NCBI RefSeq assembly: GCF_012935695.1
Contig: NZ_CP052859.1
Location: 4,443,001 to 4,507,000 of the forward strand
Reading direction: 5' to 3'
Length of the DNA: 64,000 nt
DNA from: Pseudomonas sp. ADAK18
Lineage (GTDB): Bacteria; Pseudomonadota; Gammaproteobacteria; Pseudomonadales; Pseudomonadaceae
The position numbers were made by a program, and so were the translations under genes. This document shows positions 25,375-39,058 of this stretch, piece after piece; within the stretch, counting starts at the first letter, position 1, and every line of letters begins with the position of its first letter. Under the pieces are notes generated by a model, which had not been told where the DNA came from, did no database searches, and saw only the letters and a list, made by a program, of their open reading frames with translations.

Positions 25375-25443
25375 GACCCAAAAAAGGCCAGGCAAACCTA
25401 ACGACACTGGCCAGTTTCGATTCATCCAAAGGAGCCCCACCCG

Positions 25444-26766
25444 GTGAAAACCCCGCTGACGTTCACCCCGTTATTCCTCGCGATTACTGCAACTATCATC
25501 CCTCTCGCCCAAGCGGCAGACCCCACGCCCGCCGACGGTTTCGTCGAAGGCTCAAGCTTCAAGATCAACACCCGCAACTACTACATGAACCGCGACCGCC
25601 GCGACATTCACACCGATGACAGCAAGGAGTGGGGCCAGGGTTTCCTCGGGATCTTTGAATCCGGCTACACCCAGGGCACTGTCGGTTTCGGCCTCGACGC
25701 CCACGCCATGCTCGGCCTCAAGCTTGACGGCGGTGGCGGCACCGACGGCTCCAGCATCCTGCCCGTAGGCTCCGGCAACGGCAAAGCGCCGGGTTCTTTT
25801 TCCACCGCAGGCGGCACCCTGAAAATGCGCGCCTTCGACACCGAACTGAAAGCGGGCGACCTGTTTCTCAACAACCCGGTTATCGCAGGGGGCATGACCC
25901 GTATGCTGCCCCAGACCTTTCGTGGTGTGAGCCTGACCAACCACAGCGTTGATGGCTGGATGATCGAAGGCGGCCAGGCCAGCTTCACCAAGCTCTACAA
26001 CCAGAGCGGTCACCGCCGCATCGGCACCAGCTACGGCACCCTGCCCACGGGTGAAGACAGCCAGCACTTGAACTGGGCCGGCGTGGCTTGGAGCGGCGTC
26101 CCGGGGCTGACCAGCAGCCTGTATGCATCCGAACTCAAGGACATCTGGAACCAGTACTACTACGACCTGGACTACACCTACGCGGTCAACGACCTGGTCA
26201 GCCTCAACCCAGGCCTGCACTTCTACCATACCCAAGACACCGGCAACGCCCTGCTGGGCAACATCGACAACAACACCTACAGCCTGCACTTCACCGTTGG
26301 CGTCGGTAATCACAGCGTCACCGCCGCTTACCAGCGGGTCAATGGCAACACTCCGTTCGACTACATCACCCAGGGCGACAGCATCTACCTGGATAACTCC
26401 CAGCAATACTCGGACTTCAACGGCCCCAATGAGCGCTCGTGGAAGCTCAAGTATGCGTACGACTTTGTCGGCCTAGGCCTACCCGGCCTGACCTCGGCTG
26501 TGTCCTATATCAGCGGCAAGACTGACCTGACCACAGTCGATCCCGACAGCCGTGGCTATTCCTCCTGGTACAGCGCCGATGGCAAGAATGCCAAGCATTG
26601 GGAACGGGATATCGATTTGAAGTACGTGGTCCAGGGCGGCCAAGCCAAGAACCTGGCCGTGCGCCTGCAGTGGGCAACCAACCGGGGTGGGAATGGTTAC
26701 TCGGCGGTGGATCGCGACGTGGATGAATACCGGGTGATTGTGGATTACCCCATTGATGTGTTTTGA
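25444..26766 (+). CDS. OprD family outer membrane porin
   Basis: 440 residues from GTG with AAAGGAG eight bases upstream. A signal peptide (about residues 1-24, ending PLAQA) leads into an OprD-type 18-strand barrel: [39 protein letters not shown], then [20 protein letters not shown] and the final strand [15 protein letters not shown]. OprD porins take up amino acids, peptides or aromatic acids; the substrate is not evident here. Transcription may start within or after the preceding structured region. Confidence 0.9.
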   Translation: MKTPLTFTPLFLAITATIIPLAQAADPTPADGFVEGSSFKINTRNYYMNRDRRDIHTDDSKEWGQGFLGIFESGYTQGTVGFGLDAHAMLGLKLDGGGGTDGSSILPVGSGNGKAPGSFSTAGGTLKMRAFDTELKAGDLFLNNPVIAGGMTRMLPQTFRGVSLTNHSVDGWMIEGGQASFTKLYNQSGHRRIGTSYGTLPTGEDSQHLNWAGVAWSGVPGLTSSLYASELKDIWNQYYYDLDYTYAVNDLVSLNPGLHFYHTQDTGNALLGNIDNNTYSLHFTVGVGNHSVTAAYQRVNGNTPFDYITQGDSIYLDNSQQYSDFNGPNERSWKLKYAYDFVGLGLPGLTSAVSYISGKTDLTTVDPDSRGYSSWYSADGKNAKHWERDIDLKYVVQGGQAKNLAVRLQWATNRGGNGYSAVDRDVDEYRVIVDYPIDVF

Positions 26767-26850
26767 GCCGGATCTTTCTTTTACCGGTAACCACTTAATT
26801 CACACTGCATAGAACTAAACTGCCAGCATCCCCACGCTGAAGTCAGTCCG

Positions 26851-28347
26851 ATGAGCCCACGCTCCGCCTTTATCCGCCCTGCACGCCCAGAGCTTTTGCT
26901 GATTCTGGGCAGTGGCCTCACCGTCATCCTCATCGTTGGTATCGTGGCCGTGTTGCTGACCCGTGAACACGCCAGTGCCCTGCAGGCCGCCAAGCGCTCG
27001 ACCAGCAACATCACCCAACTGATCAACGCCGATGTGCTGCGTAACGTCGAACTGTATGACTTGGCCCTGCACGGCCTGACCGCAGCGGCGACTCGCAAGG
27101 ACTTGCCGCGGGTCCCGGCAGACATTCGGCATCTGGTGCAGTTCGATCAGGCAACGGCGGCCCCTTACAAGGGCGAAGTCCTGCTGCTGGACAAGACAGG
27201 CGCAGTCACTGCGGACTCATCGACGCTGACACCAACCCCACGCAACTTTGCCAACAACGATTTTTTCCAGGTACACCAACAAGACACCGATGCCGGACTG
27301 TTCATCAGCCGTCCTTTCAAAGTCCGCTGCGACTGTAATCAGGTATGGCGCATTGCGTTCAGCCGAAGGGTCAGCGGGCCTGACGCCGAGTTTGCAGGGG
27401 TCGCGGTGGCGACCATGCGCCTGGCGTATTTCGACCAGTTGTTCAACAGCCTCACGATCGGCAGCGGCAGCAGCATCAACCTGCTTAACAGCAGCGGCAT
27501 TCTCCTGGCCCAGCAGCCCTTGCTCGAACGGGACATGATCGACAAGGACCTGAGCACGCGGCCGAACTTCAAAAGAATGCTGCGCGAAGGTAGCGGCAGT
27601 TTCAGAGGTGTCTCCAGCGTCGACGGCACGCCACGTTTGTACACGTTCACCAACGTCGGCACGCTGCCGCTGATCGTCGTCGTGGCGTTGTCCAGTGACG
27701 ACGTGTTCGCTGCCTGGAAACGTGCAGCCCTGCTGATCAGTGGTGCTACTGGCGTGCTGTGCATTGGCCTGTTGTGGCTGACCTGGTTGCTACGCCTGGA
27801 GTTGCGCCGACGCTACCGAGCCGAAGCGGTGTTGTCGGAGCTTGCCGCCACTGATGCCCTGACCAGCCTGGCTAACCGCCGGACGCTGGATCAGCGCTTG
27901 CGCCTGGAATGGGACCGCGCCCAACGCTCGGGTGAACCGCTGGCCTTGTTGATGATCGACGTCGATCACTTCAAGGACTTCAACGACCGTCATGGTCATC
28001 AGGCTGGCGATGAAGCGTTACGCAGCGTGGCTCAGGTCATCGACAGCAGTATTCGCCGCCCTGCCGACCTGGCCGCCCGTTATGGCGGCGAGGAGTTTGC
28101 GGTAATCCTGCCGCATACCGACGGCAACGGCGCCGGGCTGATTGCCGAGCATATCCGCAGCGCCGTCGAGCACTTGCCACCGGTGGCCGGGGACACGAAC
28201 CCCGTTACGGTGAGCATCGGGGTCGCCACCAGGGATAAAAACAGCCATGGTTCCCTGGAGGAATTGCTGCTCAGCGCCGACCGGGCGCTGTATGAGGCCA
28301 AGCACAGCGGGCGAAACCGCATTGTCGATGCCCAAGGCGTGCAATAA
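26851..28347 (+). CDS. diguanylate cyclase with periplasmic PDC sensor, first of a tandem pair
   Basis: 498 residues. TM1 is at about residues 15-38, a periplasmic PDC/dCache-like sensor at 39-285, TM2 near 293-315, and the GGDEF domain follows. The active site is GGEEF at 412-416 and the RPAD product-inhibition site five residues before it is kept, so cyclic-di-GMP synthesis with feedback control is expected. The sensor has a Cys-X-Cys pair (C160, C162) next to QVWRIAFSRR. A paralogue follows 51 bp later. The upstream 84 bp show no clear promoter. Confidence 0.92.
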   Translation: MSPRSAFIRPARPELLLILGSGLTVILIVGIVAVLLTREHASALQAAKRSTSNITQLINADVLRNVELYDLALHGLTAAATRKDLPRVPADIRHLVQFDQATAAPYKGEVLLLDKTGAVTADSSTLTPTPRNFANNDFFQVHQQDTDAGLFISRPFKVRCDCNQVWRIAFSRRVSGPDAEFAGVAVATMRLAYFDQLFNSLTIGSGSSINLLNSSGILLAQQPLLERDMIDKDLSTRPNFKRMLREGSGSFRGVSSVDGTPRLYTFTNVGTLPLIVVVALSSDDVFAAWKRAALLISGATGVLCIGLLWLTWLLRLELRRRYRAEAVLSELAATDALTSLANRRTLDQRLRLEWDRAQRSGEPLALLMIDVDHFKDFNDRHGHQAGDEALRSVAQVIDSSIRRPADLAARYGGEEFAVILPHTDGNGAGLIAEHIRSAVEHLPPVAGDTNPVTVSIGVATRDKNSHGSLEELLLSADRALYEAKHSGRNRIVDAQGVQ

Positions 28348-28398
28348 CTCGGTATCAAGAACTACGCTAATTGCATTCTCGAAGCAGAAGTACGCCTG

Positions 28399-29901
28399 AT
28401 GAGCCCAAACCCCGCTCGCCTGCACCGTCCGACCCGACGCCCGGAGTTCCTGCTGATCATGGGCAGTTGTCTCACGGTCCTGTTGATCATGGCGATTGTC
28501 ACCGTGCTGCTGATTCGTGAGCATGCCAACACCTATGAGGCCGCCAAGCGTACGGCGAACAACATTACCCAACTGATCGACGCTGACGTACTGCGTAACG
28601 TTGAACTGTACGACTTGTCCCTCAAGGGCCTGATCGCTGCCACCGAGCGCAGCGATTTGCAAGACGTATCGGCCAATATCCGCCACCTGATACTGTTCGA
28701 CCGTTCCGCGGCAGCCCCGTACAAGGGCGATATCCTGTTGCTGGACAAGGCTGGCGATGTGATTGCCGACTCATCACTCCTGACCCCAAAACCCGGCAAC
28801 TTCGCCGACCGGGACTATTTCCTGGCCCATCAGAAAAACCCTGACGTCGGGCTCTTCATCAGCCGGCCATTCATGGCCCGCTGCATCTGCGATGACCAAT
28901 GGCGAATCGCATTCAGCCGCCGGGTTTCAGGGCCAGACGGACGGTTCCTCGGGGTGGCCGTTGCGTCCATGCGCCTGTCGTACTTCCAACAACTGTTCAG
29001 AAGCCTGAACATCGGCAGCAACAGCACCATCAACCTGCTCAACCAACAAGGCATTCTGCTGGCCCAGCAGCCATTGCTGGAACGGGACATGATCGACAAG
29101 GACCTGAGCCAGCGCCCGAACGTCTTGCGCATGCTGCGTGAGGGCGAGGGCAACTTCCGTGGGGTTTCCAGTGTGGATAACCAGGAGCGCCTCTATACCT
29201 TCTCCACGGTCAGTGAGTTACCACTGATGGTCGCCGTGGCCTTGTCCACCAACGAAATCTTCGCCCCCTGGAAGCGCGCCGCCCTGCTGATCAGCGGCGC
29301 CACCGGGGTCCTGTGCGTCGGCTTGCTGTGGTTGACGTGGATGCTGTGCATGGAACTGCGCCGTCGCCACCGGGCTGAGCGAGTGCTGTCAGAACTGGCA
29401 GCTACCGATGCCCTGACCGGCGTTGCCAATCGCCGTACCCTGGACGAACGCCTGCGCCTGGAATGGGACCGTGCGCAACGCTCAAGCGAGTCATTGACGC
29501 TGCTGATGATCGACGTGGACCACTTCAAGGCGTTCAACGACCGACATGGCCATCAGGGCGGTGACGAAGCGTTACGCACCGTGGCGCACGTCATTGACAG
29601 TAATATCCGCCGCCCCGCCGACCTGGCGGCGCGCTACGGAGGGGAAGAGTTTGCGGTGGTGTTGCCCCATACCGACAGTAAGGGGGCGTGGGTCATCGCC
29701 GAACACATCCGCAGCAGTGTTGAACACCTGCCACGGATGGCCGGGGACACGATGCCGATTACGGTGAGCATCGGTCTCAGTACCTGGGACAAGAAGAGTC
29801 GTGCGTCCCTGGAAGAGTTGCTGCTGAGTGCTGACCGGGCGTTGTATGAGGCCAAGCACGCCGGGCGTAATCGTATTGTTGACGCAAAATCTCTGGCATA
29901 A
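28399..29901 (+). CDS. diguanylate cyclase with periplasmic PDC sensor, second of a tandem pair
   Basis: 500 residues and colinear with the preceding cyclase over its whole length, a gene duplication. GGEEF is at 414-418 with RPAD before it, so it should also be active and inhibited by product. The sensor keeps the Cys-X-Cys pair (C162, C164). Differences gather in the sensor and in TM segments, so the two may sense different ligands. The stop overlaps the hairpin shared with the converging lpxC gene. Confidence 0.92.
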   Translation: MSPNPARLHRPTRRPEFLLIMGSCLTVLLIMAIVTVLLIREHANTYEAAKRTANNITQLIDADVLRNVELYDLSLKGLIAATERSDLQDVSANIRHLILFDRSAAAPYKGDILLLDKAGDVIADSSLLTPKPGNFADRDYFLAHQKNPDVGLFISRPFMARCICDDQWRIAFSRRVSGPDGRFLGVAVASMRLSYFQQLFRSLNIGSNSTINLLNQQGILLAQQPLLERDMIDKDLSQRPNVLRMLREGEGNFRGVSSVDNQERLYTFSTVSELPLMVAVALSTNEIFAPWKRAALLISGATGVLCVGLLWLTWMLCMELRRRHRAERVLSELAATDALTGVANRRTLDERLRLEWDRAQRSSESLTLLMIDVDHFKAFNDRHGHQGGDEALRTVAHVIDSNIRRPADLAARYGGEEFAVVLPHTDSKGAWVIAEHIRSSVEHLPRMAGDTMPITVSIGLSTWDKKSRASLEELLLSADRALYEAKHAGRNRIVDAKSLA

Positions 29902-29930
29902 AAAAAGGCCACCCGAAGGCAGCCTTTAAA
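29902..29930 (-). terminator. terminator of the dcw-lpxC operon
   Basis: On the minus strand AAAGGC pairs with GCCTTT around TGCCTTCGGGTG and runs into seven T residues, 25 bp after the lpxC stop. On the plus strand it may also stop the cyclase transcript. Confidence 0.75.
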
Positions 29931-29954
29931 AACAAAAGGAAAGAGAGTTGTTAC

Positions 29955-30902
<948 letters not shown>

Positions 30903-30918
30903 TCAACAAAGGCTGGCG

Positions 30919-30924
30919 ATAATA
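30919..30924 (-). promoter_or_regulatory. possible -10 box of lpxC
   Basis: TATTAT on the minus strand, 53 bp before the lpxC start; no good -35 at 17 bp (TTCAGC is at 15 bp). It would give lpxC expression apart from ftsZ. Confidence 0.35.
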
Positions 30925-30978
30925 GCAGACCAGACCTTTGCTGAACACCAATCACCTTCATAGCCCTGATACATTCCA

Positions 30979-32166
30979 TTAATCGGCCTGACGACGCAGG
31001 AAAGCCGGGATGTCCAGGTAGTCCAGATCATCTTGCGGATTCAAGCGAGTCGACGCCGCAGCACCGGCCTGAGCCTGGTTGCGCATCACGGTAGGACGAT
31101 CCAGGTCACGATAGTTCACCGACGGCAGTTCCTGGCGCGAAGGCGCTGGAGCAGCAGACGCTTGGCTGGTGTGAACGGTATTGTCGATAACCTTCACAGG
31201 CTTCTCGATTTTCGCGCCCAGACCGGTAGCCACTACCGTAACGTGCAGCTCGTCGCGCATGTCCGGATCGATAACAGTACCGACCTTGACCATCGCGTGC
31301 TCGGAAGCGAAGGCTTCGATGATGCTACCCACGTCGGAGTACTCACCCAGGGACAGGTCAGGACCGGCGGTGATGTTCACCAGGATGCCGCGCGCACCTT
31401 GCAGGTTCACGTCTTCCAGCAATGGATTGCGGATCGCCGCTTCGGTGGCTTCACGTGCACGGTTCGGACCGCTGGCGCAGCCAGTGCCCATCATCGCCAT
31501 GCCCATTTCGCTCATCACGGTACGCACGTCGGCAAAGTCGACGTTGATCATGCCCGGACGCTTGATGATGTCGGAGATACCGCGAACGGCACCGGCCAGT
31601 ACATCGTCAGCCTTGGCGAAAGCCGACAGCAGGCTGGCGTCTTTACCGAGGATGGTCAGCAGCTTCTCGTTAGGGATGGTGATCAACGAGTCAACGCTTT
31701 CCGACAGCAGACGGATGCCTTCATCGGCGATCTGCATGCGCTTGCGGCCTTCGAACGGGAACGGACGGGTCACCACTGCAACGGTGAGAATGCCCATTTC
31801 CTTCGCCACTTCGGCAATGATCGGCGCAGCACCGGTACCGGTACCACCGCCCATGCCCGTGGTGATGAACACCATGTTGGTGCCCTGCAGCACTTCGGCA
31901 ATACGCTCGCGGTCTTCCAGAGCGGCTTGACGGCCGACTTCCGGATTGGCGCCAGCACCCAGGCCTTTGGTCACAGCTGTGCCCAATTGCAGGATGGTGC
32001 GTGCACCGATGCTTTTAAGGGCCTGGGCGTCAGTGTTGGCGCAGATGAATTCAACGCCTTCAATGTTGCTCTTGACCATGTGGTTGACAGCGTTGCCGCC
32101 GCCACCGCCGACACCGATTACTTTGATAACCGGGCTTGCGGGGATGTTGTCTACGAGTTCGAACAT
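30979..32166 (-). CDS. ftsZ: cell division GTPase FtsZ
   Basis: 395 residues. FtsZ polymerises into the Z-ring at mid-cell. The tubulin signature GGGTGTGAAPIIAEVAKE and the opening loop VGGGGGNAVNHM are complete; the synergy-loop region (NVDFADVRTVMSEMG) supplies the catalytic acids. A variable linker (about 320-375) ends in the conserved tail LDYLDIPAFLRRQAD that binds FtsA and ZipA. A strong ribosome site (AAAGGAGAGGG) lies upstream, in keeping with high expression. Confidence 0.98.
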   Translation of the reverse strand: MFELVDNIPASPVIKVIGVGGGGGNAVNHMVKSNIEGVEFICANTDAQALKSIGARTILQLGTAVTKGLGAGANPEVGRQAALEDRERIAEVLQGTNMVFITTGMGGGTGTGAAPIIAEVAKEMGILTVAVVTRPFPFEGRKRMQIADEGIRLLSESVDSLITIPNEKLLTILGKDASLLSAFAKADDVLAGAVRGISDIIKRPGMINVDFADVRTVMSEMGMAMMGTGCASGPNRAREATEAAIRNPLLEDVNLQGARGILVNITAGPDLSLGEYSDVGSIIEAFASEHAMVKVGTVIDPDMRDELHVTVVATGLGAKIEKPVKVIDNTVHTSQASAAPAPSRQELPSVNYRDLDRPTVMRNQAQAGAAASTRLNPQDDLDYLDIPAFLRRQAD

Positions 32167-32231
32167 TTTCCCTCTCCTTTCATTTCTCTAGTTTTTTCGC
32201 CTACTACTTGAAACGGTATTGCGGTAAATCT

Positions 32232-33494
32232 TTAGAAATTGCCTTTCACCCAGGCTTGCAACCGCTCGAACAACGGCGTTTTCGCTTCGTCGTCGCTTCT
32301 GTAGCTTTCGCGGTTGCCAATACCCGACAGGGAAATGCCGTCGGTCTGCTTTTGCAGCCCGTACAACAGCAAGCCCACACCGGTGGAATAAATCGGGTTA
32401 CGCACCACGTCGCCCAGGCCCTTGACGCCATGGGGCACGCCCAGGCGGACTGGCATGTGGAAGATTTCCTCGGCCAGTTCGACCGCGCCTTCCATCTTCG
32501 AGGTGCCACCGGTCAGCACGATGCCGGCCGGGATCAAATCTTCGTAGCCGCTGCGGCGCAGTTCAGCCTGGATCAGGGTGAACAGCTCGTCGTAACGCGG
32601 CTCGACCACTTCGGCCAACGCCTGGCGGGACAGCTCGCGCGGTGGACGGTCGCCAACGCTTGGCACCTTGATGGTTTCACCGGCACCGGCCAACTTGGCC
32701 AGGGCGCAGGCGTAACGGATCTTGATTTCTTCGGCGTACTGGGTCGGTGTGCGCAACGCCATGGCGATGTCGTTGGTCACTTGATCACCGGCAATTGGGA
32801 TCACGGCGGTGTGACGGATCGCACCCTCGGTGAAGATCGCGATGTCAGTGGTGCCGCCGCCGATGTCCACCAGGCACACGCCCAGTTCTTTTTCATCGTC
32901 GGTCAGTACCGAATACGCGGACGCAAGCTGCTCCAGAATGATGTCGTCGATTTCCAGGCCGCAGCGGCGCACGCATTTTTCAATGTTCTGTGCAGCGTTG
33001 ACGGCGCAAGTCACCACGTGGACCTTGGCTTCCAGACGTACGCCCGACATGCCCAAAGGCTCACGAACGCCTTCCTGGTTATCGATCACGTAATCCTGCG
33101 GCAGGGTGTGCAGCACCCGCTGGTCGGCCGGGATCGCTACGGCTTGCGCGGCGTCCAGTACTCGTTCCAGGTCAGCCGAGCTGACTTCACGATCACGAAT
33201 CGCCACAATGCCGTGGGAGTTCAGGCTACGGATGTGGTTGCCGGCAACACCGACAAACGCCGAGTGAATCCGGCAGCCGGCCATCAGTTGCGCTTCTTCG
33301 ATGGCGCGCTGGATCGACTGCACGGTGGATTCGATGTTGACCACCACGCCCTTCTTCAGGCCCCGGGACGGATGCGTGCCGATTCCGACGATTTCCAGCG
33401 TGCCGTCGTCCGCGACCTCGCCTACCAGCGCCACCACCTTGGAGGTGCCGATATCGAGACCGACGATCATTTTGCCGCTTTGCACGTTTGCCAT
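32232..33494 (-). CDS. ftsA: cell division protein FtsA
   Basis: 420 residues. Actin-like ATPase that tethers FtsZ to the membrane. It shows the phosphate 1 motif GLDIGTSKVVALVG at the N terminus, phosphate 2 LVDIGGGTTDIAIF and the adenosine motif IVLTGGTSKMEG. The C-terminal amphipathic helix (PLFERLQAWVKGNF) is the membrane anchor. It is followed after 65 bp by ftsZ and starts 15 bp after the ftsQ stop. Confidence 0.98.
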   Translation of the reverse strand: MANVQSGKMIVGLDIGTSKVVALVGEVADDGTLEIVGIGTHPSRGLKKGVVVNIESTVQSIQRAIEEAQLMAGCRIHSAFVGVAGNHIRSLNSHGIVAIRDREVSSADLERVLDAAQAVAIPADQRVLHTLPQDYVIDNQEGVREPLGMSGVRLEAKVHVVTCAVNAAQNIEKCVRRCGLEIDDIILEQLASAYSVLTDDEKELGVCLVDIGGGTTDIAIFTEGAIRHTAVIPIAGDQVTNDIAMALRTPTQYAEEIKIRYACALAKLAGAGETIKVPSVGDRPPRELSRQALAEVVEPRYDELFTLIQAELRRSGYEDLIPAGIVLTGGTSKMEGAVELAEEIFHMPVRLGVPHGVKGLGDVVRNPIYSTGVGLLLYGLQKQTDGISLSGIGNRESYRSDDEAKTPLFERLQAWVKGNF

Positions 33495-33509
33495 GGGTCC
33501 TGCCTCTTC

Positions 33510-34379
33510 TTAATTCTTCGCGACAGCGGGTTGCGCTGCCGTGGGCGCCGCAGCGGCCCGCCAGCCGACGGCCAGGCCGTTGGCGTAACGCAGGTCGATG
33601 CTCGCAATGTTCGTAATCTGTTCTTTCAAGGTCTTTTCATAGATGGCGATAAAGCGGCGCATCTTCTCCACCAAGTTGCCGCGTCCCAGCAACAACTCGA
33701 TGCCCGGCCCAGAACTGCCGGCCCCGGTGGTCAAAAACCAGCTGCCCCGCTCGCGCAATTCCAGTCGCGCGATAGAGAAGCCCAGTGGCCGCAGCATCTG
33801 GCTCAAGGCCTGGTACTGCTGCATCACTTGCTGTTGCGCCCGTTGTGGTCCGAACAACTGCGGCAGGTGTTCGTAGTTCGCCACTTCGCGAGGCGCGAAC
33901 GCCTGGCCCTGGTTGTTCAACAACGCGCCATCACCCCAACGGGCCACGGGCAGTTGTTCCTCCAGGCGGATCGTCACTTGATCCGGCCAAACCCTGCGCA
34001 CTTCGGCGTGGGCAATCCACGGCATCTGTTCCAGTTCGGAACGCATGCCCGCCAAGTCAATGGTGAAGAAGCTCGCCGCCAGATACGGGCCGATCCGCTG
34101 TTGCACCGCTTGCTGGCTGATGTAGCTCAAATCACCCTGCACGCTGATCTTGGTAATCGGTCGATCCGCGTAAGGCAGCAGACGCTGGGCACCTTCGTAG
34201 GTACCGAAGCCCAAAACCACCAACAACACCGGCCAGAACAACGCTTTGAAAAAACCAAAATTGGCTTTCGGCAGGCGCGCCGACATCGGCTCTTTAGCCA
34301 CCATCCGGCTGGCGCCCCGTGGCACCGGCTTGCGGCCGGGTGGCGAGGTTTGCTGATGACGAAGCGATGCGCCTTGCAT
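33510..34379 (-). CDS. ftsQ: cell division protein FtsQ
   Basis: 289 residues from ATG at 34379, four bases after the ddlB stop with GGGGTTA upstream; a longer reading to 34400 has seven extra residues inside ddlB. A basic cytoplasmic tail ([19 protein letters not shown]) and one TM helix ([19 protein letters not shown]) precede the POTRA domain ([20 protein letters not shown]) and beta domain. FtsQ links FtsB/FtsL to FtsA in the divisome. The Ala/Pro-rich end is normal. Confidence 0.95.
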   Translation of the reverse strand: MQGASLRHQQTSPPGRKPVPRGASRMVAKEPMSARLPKANFGFFKALFWPVLLVVLGFGTYEGAQRLLPYADRPITKISVQGDLSYISQQAVQQRIGPYLAASFFTIDLAGMRSELEQMPWIAHAEVRRVWPDQVTIRLEEQLPVARWGDGALLNNQGQAFAPREVANYEHLPQLFGPQRAQQQVMQQYQALSQMLRPLGFSIARLELRERGSWFLTTGAGSSGPGIELLLGRGNLVEKMRRFIAIYEKTLKEQITNIASIDLRYANGLAVGWRAAAAPTAAQPAVAKN

Positions 34380-34383
34380 GGTC

Positions 34384-36774
<2,391 letters not shown>

Positions 36775-36782
<8 letters not shown>

Positions 36783-37845
36783 GGGCCACCTCCAGGCAGA
36801 TATCGACCACGTTGCGGGTTGCGTCAGGCTTGGCCAGGCGGCTTGCGGTGCTCGCCATGCTGTTCAGTCGTTCCGGTTGCATCAAAACCTCAGTCAGGCG
36901 TGCGGCCAAATCGGCGGCGCCAGTCGTTCTTTGCGGCAGCAGGAAGGCAGCGCCTTCCCCAGCCAAATATTCGGCGTTGCGGGTCTGGTGATCGTCGATG
37001 GCGTGGGGCAAAGGCACCAGCAAGGACGGCAGACCGGCGGCGGCCAGTTCACTGACGGTCAACGCACCTGCGCGACAGACCACCAGGTCGGCCCAGCCAT
37101 AGGCATGGGCCATGTCTTTGATGAAGGGCTGCACGTTGGCTTCAACTCCGGCGTCGCGATAGCGTCCGGCGGTCACTTCATCGTGGTTCTTGCCCGCTTG
37201 ATGGAACACTTCAGGACGCAGGTCCACGGGAAGCTGCGACAAGGCTTCGGGTAATAATTTGTTCAACGGTTCCGCGCCCAGGCTGCCACCGAGGATCAGC
37301 AAGTGCGGCTTGCGCCCAATCAGAGCCTGGCGCGCGATGGCCATGAACAGCTCGGTACGCACCGGGTTGCCGGTGGTACGGAGTTTGTCCGACGGGCCAA
37401 AGGTGTTGGGGAACGCTTCGCACACCCGGGCGGCCAACGGTGCCAGCAGGCGATTGGCGGTTCCGGCAACAGCATTCTGCTCATGGACAATCACCGGCAC
37501 GCCCGCAAGCCTGGCAGCAACACCACCGGGACCTGTCACATAACCGCCAAAGCCCAACACACAGACGGGCTTCAATTCACGAATCACTTTGCGCGCTTGC
37601 CACACGGCCTTGAGCAACACGAACGGCGCCTTGAGCAGGGACAACTTGCTCTTGCCCCGCAGGCCGGTGACGTTGATCAAATGCAGCGGCAAGCCGGCAT
37701 TCGGGACCAATTCATTTTCAATGCCACGTGGCGTGCCCAGCCAGTGCACCGTGTAGCCACGGGCCTGGAACTCGCGGGCACAGGCCAGCGCCGGGAACAC
37801 GTGGCCACCGGTGCCGCCGGCCATGATCAGCACGTTAGCGCCCAT
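36775..37845 (-). CDS. murG: UDP-GlcNAc:lipid I N-acetylglucosaminyltransferase
   Basis: 356 residues from ATG at 37845; longer readings lie within ftsW. Peripheral membrane GT28 glycosyltransferase converting lipid I to lipid II. It begins [20 protein letters not shown] (G-loop 1) and has [26 protein letters not shown] and the donor site [17 protein letters not shown]. It overlaps ftsW by 11 bp at its start and murC by 8 bp at its end. Confidence 0.98.
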
Positions 37846-39058
37846 GGGTCGGCTCCTCGGCGAAGTCGCTTTCGCTGAACTCCATCTCTTCACTGCCCAA
37901 GTGGGTCCGACTCTCCCACTCGATACGCAGCAGCAACCCGAGACAGGCGCAGCAAATCACCAACGAACTGCCACCGTAACTGAGGAACGGCAGGGTCAAG
38001 CCCTTGGTCGGCAGCAGGCCGACGTTCACCCCGATGTTGATCAGGAACTGGCCGATCCACAAGAACGCCAAGCCGTAAGCCACATAAGCTGCGAAAAACT
38101 GTTTGGCCTTCTCCGCCCACAAGCCGATGTACATGGCCCGCACGCAAACGAATACAAACAGTGCAACGGTGCACAGGGAGCCGACCACGCCCAGCTCTTC
38201 GGCGAGTACCGAGAACACGAAGTCCGTGTGGGCTTCCGGCAGGTAGAACTGTTTCTGTACGCTGTTGCCCAGGCCCACGCCCAGCCACTCGCCGCGACCG
38301 AAGGCGATCAAGGCCTGGGTCAACTGGTAGCCGGAGCCGAACTGGTCGGACCATGGGTCGGTAAAGGTGATCAGACGGGCCATCCGGTAGGGTTGCGCCT
38401 GAACCAGGATCGTCACCGCCGCCACTGCCAGCCCAACCATCAAGGCAAAGCGGAACAAGCCCACACCACCGAGGAATAGCATCGCCGCTGCGGCGCCCAT
38501 CATCACGACGGTGGCACCGAAGTCCGGCTCCATCAGCAGCAGGCCGGCCATCGGCAGCAGCACGATGAACGGCTTGAAGAACCCCATCCAACTTTCGCGC
38601 ACTTCTTTCTGGCGCCGTACCAGGTAGCCCGCGAGGTAGATCACCACAAACACCTTGGCGATTTCCGACGGCTGCACGTTGAACGCGCCGAAACCAATCC
38701 AGCGCATCGAACCGTTCACCTCACGGCCAATGCCCGGCAGGATCACCATGATCAGCAAACCAAAGGCACCGATCAGCATCAGCCAACCCAGGCGCTGCCA
38801 GGTGGCGATCGGAATCATCATGGTGACGATGCACGCCCCCAGACCGATCACCAGGTAAATCAGGTGACGGATCATCATGTACAGAGTGTTGCCCGACTGC
38901 ACGGCGGCCACTTCCGAGGACGCCGAGGTAATCATCACCAGGCCCAGGCCCAGCAGCGCGAGGCAACCGGCGAGCATCGGGAAGTCGAGATCGATACCAC
39001 GCCCGGTAATGATCGGCGACGGGTAAGGTTTGATGATGTTTTTGAGGTCGATACTCAT
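37835..39058 (-). CDS. ftsW: divisome peptidoglycan glycosyltransferase FtsW
   Basis: 407 residues from ATG at 39058, overlapping the murD stop (ATGA). SEDS-family polymerase that works with FtsI at the septum. Ten membrane helices are seen from about residue 25. Family segments include GSMRWIGFGAFNVQPSEIAK, the catalytic-Asp region of the large loop (SDQFGSGYQLTQALIAFGRG), and the signature NIGVNVGLLPTKGLTLPFLSYGG (shown in parts across 340-365). The cytoplasmic acidic tail MEFSESDFAEEP is typical of Pseudomonas. Confidence 0.97.
   Translation of the reverse strand: MSIDLKNIIKPYPSPIITGRGIDLDFPMLAGCLALLGLGLVMITSASSEVAAVQSGNTLYMMIRHLIYLVIGLGACIVTMMIPIATWQRLGWLMLIGAFGLLIMVILPGIGREVNGSMRWIGFGAFNVQPSEIAKVFVVIYLAGYLVRRQKEVRESWMGFFKPFIVLLPMAGLLLMEPDFGATVVMMGAAAAMLFLGGVGLFRFALMVGLAVAAVTILVQAQPYRMARLITFTDPWSDQFGSGYQLTQALIAFGRGEWLGVGLGNSVQKQFYLPEAHTDFVFSVLAEELGVVGSLCTVALFVFVCVRAMYIGLWAEKAKQFFAAYVAYGLAFLWIGQFLINIGVNVGLLPTKGLTLPFLSYGGSSLVICCACLGLLLRIEWESRTHLGSEEMEFSESDFAEEPTHGR

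Noticed and set aside
28348..28398. Tandem cyclases as one gene split by a frameshift
   Set aside because: Each has its own start, two TM helices, sensor and complete GGEEF domain, so this is a duplication.
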